Of a stretch of DNA of 33,433 bases, positions 19,015 to 26,336 are shown in pieces. Origin of the DNA: CAZBBC01 sp964489835 (GTDB lineage: Bacteria > Calditrichota > Calditrichia > JAJRVZ01); the NCBI GenBank assembly GCA_964489835.1, contig CAZBBC010000039.1:1-33433 (forward strand). The letters are read 5' to 3'. A model generated the notes under the pieces. The model was not told the DNA's origin. It saw nothing but the letters and a program-made list of their open reading frames with translations, and ran no database searches. Each line of letters opens with the position of its first letter. Position 1 is the first letter of the stretch. A program made the position numbers and the translations under genes.

Positions 19015-20343
19015 ATGGCGATACCACTTGTAATGCCGAGGCAGGGGAATACCGTTGAAAGTTGTGTCCTCATTGAATGGAAGAAGAAAAAGGGTGATCG
19101 GGTTACTACCAATGATATTATCTGTGAAGTAGAAACGGATAAGGCTGTTTTTGATCTAGAATCTCCGGTTGATGGCATTTTGCTGGATGTCTTTTTTGAT
19201 GAAGGTGATGAAATACCTGTTTTAACCAATATTGCTGTCATTGGTGAAACAAATGAGAATTATGATGATTTAAGGCCCAAAAAGATCGAGACTCAGGAAC
19301 CGGAAATTGAAATAGTAAATGAAATACCGGTTTCGGAGGAAAAAATAACAGAAATTCCGCGACAAAATATACCTTACTCCATATCCGGAATTTCACCCCG
19401 GGCAAAAAAGCTGGCAGATAAATTAGTAGTGAGTACGGAAGATATTTATGGAACCGGGCCGGAGGGACGAATCATTGAACGGGATATTTTGGAGAAAGCA
19501 GGGCAGCAGGAGCCACTAACGCCCGCTGCAAAGGAGGCGTTGACTAAAAGTAATGTTATCCCGGAACAAGGAACCGGTCTGGGAGGCAGAATCACGTTAA
19601 CTGATGTTATGTCTGCCAAACAGGACAAAAGTGCCGTCTTTCCCGCAGACAGAACAAACGAAGTACCCTTAAAAGGGATCAGAAAGCTGATTGCCGAAAG
19701 AATGCTTTATTCAATACAGAATTCTGCCCAGCTAACATTGAACCGAACTGCCGAGGCGACAGCACTTTTATCCCTAAGGGAAAAATATAAAAACAGTAAA
19801 AAATATAGACTGTTTAATCAGGTGACAATCAACGATATGATACTTTATGCGGTTACAAAAGTGATTTCGGAACATCCTGCTTTAAATAGTTTATTGATAA
19901 ATGATACAATCGTTTATTACAAAGGACTACATTTAGGATTTGCGGTAGACACACCCCGTGGATTAATGGTTCCGGTGATCAGAAATGCGCAAAACTTCAA
20001 TCTTTTGAAACTATCTGAAGAGACAAAACGCCTATCCTCAGCCTGTCTGGAAAAGAAAATTCAGCCGGAAGAGCTAAATGGGGGCACCTTTACGGTGACT
20101 AATTTGGGGAGTTTTGGGATCGAGACATTTTCTCCGGTCCTCAATTTACCACAGACCGCTATATTGGGTGTGGGTAATATAAACCTTAAGCCTGTCGAAA
20201 TTCATAATGATATAAAATTTATCCCGCATATAACATTATCGCTTACTATTAATCACCAGGTTATCGATGGGGTTACAGGTGCCCGGTTTTTGCAGGATCT
20301 GGCTTTAACAATTTCGGAAATTGAACGAATTGCTGATATATAA
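19015..20343 (+). CDS. Dihydrolipoamide acyltransferase (E2) of a 2-oxo acid dehydrogenase complex
   Basis: A 442-residue E2 core protein. The lipoyl domain (residues 1-78) carries ETDKA with lipoylation site Lys43. Two peripheral-subunit-binding-like segments follow: ISPRAKKLADKLVV...GTGPEGRIIERDIL (~125-162) and LTPAAKEALTKSN...GTGLGGRITLTDVM (~168-202). Most E2 proteins have only one. The acyltransferase domain (~214-440) ends in NHQVIDG, with catalytic His414 and Asp418; the usual first Asp of DHRxxDG is Asn here. It transfers the acyl group made by E1 to CoA. E3 and a fused E1 follow downstream, so the complex is complete. Which acyl group is handled (acetyl, branched-chain or other) cannot be told. 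The AAACGCAGAGGACGCAGAG repeat and REP hairpins separate it from the dehydrogenase upstream. Confidence 0.93.
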   Translation: MAIPLVMPRQGNTVESCVLIEWKKKKGDRVTTNDIICEVETDKAVFDLESPVDGILLDVFFDEGDEIPVLTNIAVIGETNENYDDLRPKKIETQEPEIEIVNEIPVSEEKITEIPRQNIPYSISGISPRAKKLADKLVVSTEDIYGTGPEGRIIERDILEKAGQQEPLTPAAKEALTKSNVIPEQGTGLGGRITLTDVMSAKQDKSAVFPADRTNEVPLKGIRKLIAERMLYSIQNSAQLTLNRTAEATALLSLREKYKNSKKYRLFNQVTINDMILYAVTKVISEHPALNSLLINDTIVYYKGLHLGFAVDTPRGLMVPVIRNAQNFNLLKLSEETKRLSSACLEKKIQPEELNGGTFTVTNLGSFGIETFSPVLNLPQTAILGVGNINLKPVEIHNDIKFIPHITLSLTINHQVIDGVTGARFLQDLALTISEIERIADI

Positions 20344-20345
20344 TT

Positions 20346-20403
20346 TGATCTATTCATAGCGCAGCCCAAGGCTGCAAACAAAAGAATGAATTAACCACGA
20401 AGC
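20346..20403 (+). repeat. Dispersed ~50-bp intergenic repeat, copy 1
   Basis: The stretch begins TGATCTATTCATAGCGCAG and contains a perfect hairpin GCAGCC-CAA-GGCTGC (20361-20375). A second copy starts at 31267 (TGATCTATTCATACCGCAG...GGCTGCAA), also just after a stop codon, and runs on into a similar A-rich tail and a 'taaccacg / tatccacg' unit. It does not overlap a gene. It may act as a 3'-end hairpin or be a mobile non-coding element. Confidence 0.7.
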
Positions 20404-20535
20404 CCACGAAGAAAAAGAAGAAATATATTATTTTTTTCTTTGCGTCTCTGCGAGATAAATAATTTCTCAGTTAGGAAAAACTTTGCTAACATAACAAAGT
20501 TTTTAGCTATAATTGCAAAAGTCACGGAGTAATAA

Positions 20536-21885
20536 ATGTCTGAACAGAAATTTGATGTAGTGATTATAGGTGCTGGTCCCGGTGGATATATGGCAGCAGG
20601 ACGGGCAGGAGCAAAAGGAAAAAAAGTACTACTCATTGATAGGGACAAAAACCTTGGCGGTGTTTGTCTTAACAGAGGATGTATCCCTACAAAAACACTT
20701 TTGAATTCAGCCAAGATATTCTATTCATCACAAAACAGCAAACAATTTGGGGTAACCGTTTCTAAGGTAGAATATGATATAGAAAAGGCAATGGAATGGA
20801 AAAATAGGGCGGTATCCATTCTGACAAAAGGTGTTGCTTACCAAATGAAACGGCACCATGTGGCGGTGATTACCGGCTATGCTCAGATTATAGATAGAAA
20901 TACCGTTTCAGTGGCAGGGGAGAATTATAGAGCAGATAATATTATTATCGCTACCGGGTCATCAGCGGCACAATTACCGATTCCAGGCATTGACAAGGCT
21001 CACGTGCTTACCAGCGATGAAATATTGAATATTAAACAAGTACCGTCAAAATTAGTCATTATTGGAGGTGGAGTCATAGGATTAGAATTTGCTTCCTATT
21101 TCAGTATGCTGGGTGTCTCTGTGACGGTAATCGAGTTGTTACCTGAAATTTTGCCTGAATTTGATAAAGATATTTCTTCGCTTCTGCGGAAATCAATGAT
21201 TAATTGTCATATTATTACGGATGCTGCTGTTAACAAGATTGATGATAAAAATGTATATTATGTTAAGGATGGACATAGGGAGAGTATTCCCGCTGATATG
21301 GTTTTATTAGCGGTCGGCAGAACTCCCAATGTTTTGGGTATCGGGTTGGAGGGAACTAATATCGATTTTGACCGGAAGGGGATAAAGGTTAATGATAAAA
21401 TGCAAACCAACCAGCCGGGGATATATGCTGTGGGTGATGTAACCGGTAAATCGCTCTTGGCACATTCTGCTTATCGTATGGGTGAGGTTGCTATCAATGT
21501 CATGTTTGGGGATAATGATCATATGCGCTATCAGGCGATCCCCTGGGTGGTTTATACCTATCCGGAACTTTCCGGTGTTGGCTTAACAGAAGTACAAGCA
21601 CAAAACCAGGGACGAAAAATTAAGGTAAGTTCATTGCAAATGCGTGCCAATGGTCGTTTTCTGGCCGAGCATGGCAATGAAAAGGGTATTTGCAAAGTGA
21701 TTGTCGATGCTGAATCAAATGTTTTATTGGGTGTGGCCATGGTGGGCGGTGTTAATTCTGAGATTATTTATGGTGCTGCTACAATGATCGAATCTGAATT
21801 AAGGGTTAAAGACATTAAAGAGATCATTTTTCCACATCCAACAGTTTCAGAAATAATTAAAGATACCATCTGGGAAATGTTATAA
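20536..21885 (+). CDS. lpdA: Dihydrolipoamide dehydrogenase (E3)
   Basis: A 449-residue flavoprotein disulfide reductase that reoxidises the lipoyl arm of E2 with NAD. It has the FAD loop GAGPGGYMAA (12-21), the redox-active pair in GGVCLNRGCIPTK (Cys44 and Cys49), the ATG-type flavin segment IIATGSSA, and the NAD-binding GGGVIGLEFASYFSMLG. GIYAVGDVTGKSLLAH follows, then the C-terminal dyad FPHPTVSEI with His434 and Glu439. All essential residues are present and the length is usual. The ribosome site GGAG stands six bases before the ATG. It lies between E2 and the fused E1 and so belongs to this dedicated complex, although it could also serve other lipoyl enzymes. Confidence 0.95.
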   Translation: MSEQKFDVVIIGAGPGGYMAAGRAGAKGKKVLLIDRDKNLGGVCLNRGCIPTKTLLNSAKIFYSSQNSKQFGVTVSKVEYDIEKAMEWKNRAVSILTKGVAYQMKRHHVAVITGYAQIIDRNTVSVAGENYRADNIIIATGSSAAQLPIPGIDKAHVLTSDEILNIKQVPSKLVIIGGGVIGLEFASYFSMLGVSVTVIELLPEILPEFDKDISSLLRKSMINCHIITDAAVNKIDDKNVYYVKDGHRESIPADMVLLAVGRTPNVLGIGLEGTNIDFDRKGIKVNDKMQTNQPGIYAVGDVTGKSLLAHSAYRMGEVAINVMFGDNDHMRYQAIPWVVYTYPELSGVGLTEVQAQNQGRKIKVSSLQMRANGRFLAEHGNEKGICKVIVDAESNVLLGVAMVGGVNSEIIYGAATMIESELRVKDIKEIIFPHPTVSEIIKDTIWEML

Positions 21886-21893
21886 TAAAATAT

Positions 21894-22046
21894 AACCACA
21901 GAGGCCACAGAGGAAATCCTTCGACCTTTCGGTCTTCAGGACAGGCTCCGGGTCACGAAGATCTTATATTGATTATTCTTTTATCTAAAGTGAAATTAAC
22001 ATAAAAATTATTTTAATAATTAAAAACTTCGTGCGCTTCGTGGTTA
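21894..22046. repeat. CCACAGAGG- and CCACGAAG-type spacer repeats
   Basis: AACCACAGAGGCCACAGAGG (21894-21913) and CTTCGTGCGCTTCGTGGTTA (22027-22046) flank the E3-E1 spacer. The second is, with one mismatch, the reverse complement of AACCACGAAGCCCACGAAG at 20393-20411, on the other side of the E3 gene. Related units occur near 18625, 20440, 31315 and 32385. They appear to be short dispersed intergenic units, not coding. Confidence 0.65.
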
Positions 22047-22073
22047 TTTTTTTACACTCTGAAAGGTAGAATT

Positions 22074-24536
22074 ATGCCAAAGTCAATAGTCATTGATCCT
22101 GTTGAAATCAGAAAAACAGGATTATTAAAAATAAAAGAAATCGGACTAAATCAATATAAACCGGATTTTGAAAAAGAAATAAAGAAATATGGTAAAAATA
22201 CCCTGAAGCAGGTATTAATCGATATGTTACTGATCAGAGAATTTGAAACATGTTTAGATCGTATCAAAACACAAGGGGCTTATCAGGGGATAGAATATAA
22301 TCACAAAGGACCGGCTCACTTATCTATCGGGCAGGAAGCAGCAGCCGTTGGTCAATCATTGTCTTTATATAGGGATGATTTTATCTTTGGTTCGCATCGC
22401 AGTCATGGGGAAGTTTTAGCAAAATGTTTTTCAGCCGTCGCTAAAGTAGATGATGATACACTTGAAAATATTATGACAACCTACATGGATGGCAGGATCG
22501 TAAAAGCGTTAGAATCCCATCAAAATCAAAGCGTTAAGGATCAGGCGTTTGATTTTATACTGTATGGTGTGATGGCAGAAATTTTTGCAAAAGAAACCGG
22601 TTTTAATAAGGGTCTTGGCGGGTCGATGCATGTGTTTTTTTCTCCGTTTGGTAGTATGCCGAACAATGCGATTGTTGGCGGATCATCGGATATTGCCACC
22701 GGTGCGGCCCTTTTTAAACGTATCAACCGCAAACCAGGCATTGTCATATCAAATGTCGGTGACGGTGCATCGGCTTGCGGGCCAACCTGGGAAGCGATGA
22801 TGCTGGCTGCCATGGATCAGTATAACACACTCTGGGATAAGAGCATTGGTGGTGCTCCGCCAATCATATATAACTTCTTTAATAATTTTTATGGTATGGG
22901 CGGGCAAACCTTTGGCGAAACAATGGGTTTTGGAGTTCTTGCGCGGATCGGAGCGGGTATCAATCAGGAATCTATGCATGCGGAAAGAGTCGACGGTAAC
23001 AATCCCTTAGCGGTTGCGGATGCCATCGAAAGAAAAAGAAAAGTATTGGAAAAAGGCAAGGGTCCGGTGCTTTTGGACACCATTTGTTATCGCTATTCCG
23101 GACATTCACCTTCCGATGCTTCTTCTTACAGGACAAAGGAAGAAGTCACACTCTGGGAGAATAATGATGCGATTAATGCCTATAGTCACTATTTGGTTGA
23201 AAACAAAGTAATGACAAAGTCTGAGTTAGAGACAATAAAGGAAAGTGTCAGTAATAAAATAATACATACATTACGTTTGGCCATTTCACCTGAAGTATCT
23301 CCCAGAATTGCCATGACATCAGAATATATTGGCGACGTAATGTTTTCAAACAGTACTTTGGAAAAATTCGATGAAAGGGAACCGGAAACATTAATCAAAA
23401 AAGAAGATAATCCGCGGGTAAAATCTCTGGCCAATAAAGCCCGGTTTGCTTTAGATGATCAGGGAAAACCTCTGTCTAAAGCGAAGATATTTGCTTATCG
23501 TGATGCCTTGTTTGAGGCAATGCTGCACCGGGCATATATAGATCCCACCCTGGTTGCCTATGGGGAGGAAAACAGAGACTGGGGAGGCGCCTTTGCGGTT
23601 TACCGCGGATTAACCGAAGCCTTACCTTATCATCGTTTGTTCAATACCCCTATATCTGAAGGGGCAATCGCCGGATCAGCGGTTGGATATGCTATTTCCG
23701 GCGGTCGTGTTGTTGCCGAATTGATGTATTGTGATTTCCTGGGCAGGGCTGGCGATGAAGTGTTTAATCAGATGTCAAAATGGCAATCGATGTCAGCAGG
23801 TACGCTAAAAATGCCCCTGGTATTGAGAGTTTCTACCGGTAGTAAATACGGCGCTCAACATTCACAGGATTGGACTTCTGTTGTCGCCCATATTCCGGGA
23901 TTGAAAGTGATGTTCCCGGCAACCCCCTATGATGCCAAAGGTATGCTTAATCTGGCCTTGCGCGGAACGGATCCTGTCGTTTTTTTTGAGAGCCAAAAAT
24001 TATATGATATGGGTGAGATCTTTGTAAAGGAAGGTGTCCCTGAAGGTTATTATGAAATTGAAGAAGGCGAACCGGCCATGCGTCGTACGGGAAAAGATCT
24101 TACGATTGTAACCATTGGGGCGGCTTTGTATACGGCACTGGAAGCAGTAGAAATATTAGAAGATAACTATCATTTGGTTGTTGAAGTGATCGATTTACGT
24201 TTTATTAACCCACTCAATTATGACAAAATTATCAGATCTGTTAAAAAGACCGGCAAAATTGTACTGATTTCGGAGGCTGTGGAGCGGGGATCGTTTCTGA
24301 ATACAGTGGCTAGCCAAATATGCCAGTTAGCTTTCGATTATCTCGATGGCCCGCCGGTCATTGTTGGCGCCAGAAACTGGATTACACCAGCTGCGGAAAT
24401 GGAAGAAATGTTTTTTCCACAAAAAGAATGGATTATCGATGCAATACATGAACGTCTGTATCCCCTTCTGGGGCACCAGGTAACCACAAATCAAACCACA
24501 GGCGAAATGCTAAGGCGGAATCGACAGGGAATTTAA
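22074..24536 (+). CDS. Fused E1 alpha/beta thiamine-diphosphate dehydrogenase
   Basis: An 820-residue fusion of the E1 alpha and beta subunits of a 2-oxo acid (or acyloin) dehydrogenase. The alpha half (~40-440) has GPAHLSIGQEAAAVG, FGSHRSHGE, GLGGSMHVF and the thiamine-diphosphate motif starting GDG at 229-231 and ending NN at 270-271; the spacing is longer than usual. The phosphorylation-loop-like YRYSGHSPSD follows. The beta half starts near residue 470: YIDPTLVAYGEENRDWGGAFAVYRGL, FNTPISEGAIAGSAVGYA, KYGAQHSQDW and KTGKIVLISEAVERGSF. The fused form differs from the separate subunits of standard pyruvate dehydrogenase. It resembles 2-oxoisovalerate- or acetoin-type enzymes, so the substrate is open. 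The ribosome site is AAAGG. It makes acyl-lipoyl E2 with the upstream gene. Confidence 0.93.
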   Translation: MPKSIVIDPVEIRKTGLLKIKEIGLNQYKPDFEKEIKKYGKNTLKQVLIDMLLIREFETCLDRIKTQGAYQGIEYNHKGPAHLSIGQEAAAVGQSLSLYRDDFIFGSHRSHGEVLAKCFSAVAKVDDDTLENIMTTYMDGRIVKALESHQNQSVKDQAFDFILYGVMAEIFAKETGFNKGLGGSMHVFFSPFGSMPNNAIVGGSSDIATGAALFKRINRKPGIVISNVGDGASACGPTWEAMMLAAMDQYNTLWDKSIGGAPPIIYNFFNNFYGMGGQTFGETMGFGVLARIGAGINQESMHAERVDGNNPLAVADAIERKRKVLEKGKGPVLLDTICYRYSGHSPSDASSYRTKEEVTLWENNDAINAYSHYLVENKVMTKSELETIKESVSNKIIHTLRLAISPEVSPRIAMTSEYIGDVMFSNSTLEKFDEREPETLIKKEDNPRVKSLANKARFALDDQGKPLSKAKIFAYRDALFEAMLHRAYIDPTLVAYGEENRDWGGAFAVYRGLTEALPYHRLFNTPISEGAIAGSAVGYAISGGRVVAELMYCDFLGRAGDEVFNQMSKWQSMSAGTLKMPLVLRVSTGSKYGAQHSQDWTSVVAHIPGLKVMFPATPYDAKGMLNLALRGTDPVVFFESQKLYDMGEIFVKEGVPEGYYEIEEGEPAMRRTGKDLTIVTIGAALYTALEAVEILEDNYHLVVEVIDLRFINPLNYDKIIRSVKKTGKIVLISEAVERGSFLNTVASQICQLAFDYLDGPPVIVGARNWITPAAEMEEMFFPQKEWIIDAIHERLYPLLGHQVTTNQTTGEMLRRNRQGI

Positions 24537-24560
24537 CCTGAATTTTAGAATTATCAGATA

Positions 24561-24596
24561 GCAACAGTAAAGTTTCCCCTTAATAGGGGTTGTTGC
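24561..24596 (+). terminator. Two-tier hairpin after the E1 gene
   Basis: The outer arms GCAACA (24561-24566) and TGTTGC (24591-24596) enclose CCCCT-TAAT-AGGGG (24576-24589). It starts 25 bases after the E1 stop codon. A short T run (CTTTTTG) follows about ten bases downstream, not directly after the stem. It may be a weak terminator or a transcript-stabilising hairpin. Confidence 0.4.
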
Positions 24597-24638
24597 AGTA
24601 TCACCTTTTTGTACAGCTTTTAATGTTTGAATGCTCTG

Positions 24639-24731
24639 CCTCCCCCTTGGAAAAGGGGGATTGAGGGGGATGTAAAATCGGTCTATGTTATGTATAAACA
24701 ACCCCCTAACCCCCTTTGCTAAGGGGGAATT
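24639..24731. repeat. Inverted pair of CCCCCTT...AAGGGGG elements
   Basis: A unit with TCCCCCTTGG-AAAAGGGGGA-TTGAGGGGGATG (24641-24672) is followed, 27 bases later, by ACCCCCTAAC-CCCCTTTGCT-AAGGGGGAAT (24701-24730). The second resembles the reverse complement of the first, so the two units face each other and could fold into one large structure or form the ends of a small non-autonomous element. The 27 bases between them show no gene. Position: between E1 and the SorE-like gene. Confidence 0.7.
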
Positions 24732-24825
24732 AAATCATTGATTATATGTTACTTATACTCTTCAAATTAGTTTTTTGTTTGAGGTACTGCACTACTGTAG
24801 GAATAAATCATGGTAAGGATAATTT

Positions 24826-26088
24826 ATGAGAACCAAAGCATTAAGGCTGTATGGCAAAAATGATCTGAGACTTGAAACGTTTGAATTGCCGGAAATTAAA
24901 CAGGATGAAATATTAGCAAATGTTACGACGAATAGTATATGTATGTCAACATATAAAGCGATAATTCAGGGGACAGATCATAAAAGAGTTCCGGAAGATA
25001 TTGCTCAAAATCCTGTGATAATTGGCCATGAAATGTGTGGTACCATCCTGGCGGTTGGAAATAAATATCGGGATAGATTTAAAAAAGGAATGAAATATAC
25101 GATTCAGCCGGCCATCAATTATCCAAACAGGGAGCAGGAAGCTGCCGGGTACTCTTTTCCCTATCTCGGCGGTCATGCGACAAAAGTTATTATCCCGGCA
25201 GAGGTAATGGAAATGGATTGTGTTATCCCCTGTTATGGCGATACATTTTACAAAGCGTCACTGGCGGAACCGTTTGCCTGCATTATTGGTGCTTTTAAAG
25301 AACAATTTCATTATGAACGTAATCAATATGTTCATGAAATGGGAATAAAGGAAAATGGAAATCTGGCAATTTTAGGAGGTGCCGGCCCCATGGGGCTTGC
25401 CGCTGTCGATATTTTGCTACATAGCAATAGAAAACCCAAACGTATCATGCTGACCGATATTGATCAAAATCGGCTTAACCGGGCAGAAAAATTATTCCCT
25501 GCGGATATAATTAAAAAAGATCAGATCGACTTATTATTCATTAACACAAACAATGTTCCCCTCTTGGAAATATTAGCTAAAACGGGTAATCAGGGTTTTG
25601 ATGATATCTTCATTTTCGCACCGGTAAAAGATCTGGTTAGTCAAGCCGTCCGACTTCTGAACATTGGTGGTTGCTTAAACTTTTTCGCCGGTCCTACGGA
25701 CACTGATTTTAGTGCTGAAATTAATTTTTACGACGTCCATTACAACCGACACCATATTATTGGATCCGCCGGTAGCACTAGTGATGATTTAAGAGAAACC
25801 ATTGATTTGATTGACAAAAATATTCTTAACCCGGCTATCATGGTTACACATATCGGAGGGTTGGATTCAGCCGCGGATACCATTTTAAATCTTCCGAATA
25901 TACCAGGAGGGAAAAAGCTGATTTATACAACTATTTCTCTGCCGCTAACGGCACTGGAAGATTTTGAAGAAAAAGGAAAAACTAATTCCCTATTTAAAGA
26001 GCTTGGCCATATAATAAAAAATAATAATGGGATTTGGTCAAAAGAAGCAGAAGATTATTTACTAAAAAATGCATCATCCATGAATTAG
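24826..26088 (+). CDS. SorE-like zinc dehydrogenase (L-sorbose-1-phosphate reductase family)
   Basis: A 420-residue medium-chain dehydrogenase. The N-terminal pattern KALRLYGKNDLRLETFELPE, then ILANVTTNSICMSTYKA, IQGTDHKRVPEDIAQNPVIIGHE and YSFPYLGGHAT, closely follows what I know of SorE, which interconverts L-sorbose 1-phosphate and D-glucitol 6-phosphate. Likely catalytic zinc ligands are Cys39 and His68-Glu69. The structural-zinc cysteine cluster of typical alcohol dehydrogenases is absent, as in SorE. The Rossmann loop is ILGGAGPMGLAAVD. The ribosome site is AAGGAT. It probably oxidises or reduces C2 of a polyol/ketose (phosphate), working with the mannitol-dehydrogenase-family enzyme upstream. 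No sorbose transporter is in the window, so sorbose itself need not be the substrate. Confidence 0.83.
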   Translation: MRTKALRLYGKNDLRLETFELPEIKQDEILANVTTNSICMSTYKAIIQGTDHKRVPEDIAQNPVIIGHEMCGTILAVGNKYRDRFKKGMKYTIQPAINYPNREQEAAGYSFPYLGGHATKVIIPAEVMEMDCVIPCYGDTFYKASLAEPFACIIGAFKEQFHYERNQYVHEMGIKENGNLAILGGAGPMGLAAVDILLHSNRKPKRIMLTDIDQNRLNRAEKLFPADIIKKDQIDLLFINTNNVPLLEILAKTGNQGFDDIFIFAPVKDLVSQAVRLLNIGGCLNFFAGPTDTDFSAEINFYDVHYNRHHIIGSAGSTSDDLRETIDLIDKNILNPAIMVTHIGGLDSAADTILNLPNIPGGKKLIYTTISLPLTALEDFEEKGKTNSLFKELGHIIKNNNGIWSKEAEDYLLKNASSMN

Positions 26089-26336
26089 GAACTTACTAAA
26101 TCACGGATGATTTAATCCCAATGAATCGTCTTCCCTCAGTATATCCCACTAAATCACCCGGCTAATGGCAGCAAAAGTATATCACATAAATTTTTAATTC
26201 CCCAAAAAATATTCGATTCGATCATTATCATCGTCCATTCAACCCGCATGATGGCAGTAATTCTAAAATTTGTATAGTATTCAGGTTTGTTATAATATAT
26301 ACGAAAAATTTATATCAAAAAAATAAGGCAATGAAT
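26089..26336. other. Spacer with short repeat fragments
   Basis: No gene is seen. TAAATCA-CGGA-TGATTTA (26097-26114) is a weak hairpin just after the SorE-like gene and is related to the palindrome at 13271-13290. Two loosely similar pieces, each with a CCCG...ATGGCAG core, sit near 26157 and 26242. The AT-rich end may carry the promoter of the secreted hydrolase, but I cannot define it. Confidence 0.5.

Noticed and set aside
24639..24731. Complete insertion sequence bounded by the CCCCCTT inverted pair
   Set aside because: Only 27 bases lie between the two units, there is no transposase, and no clear target-site duplication could be seen.
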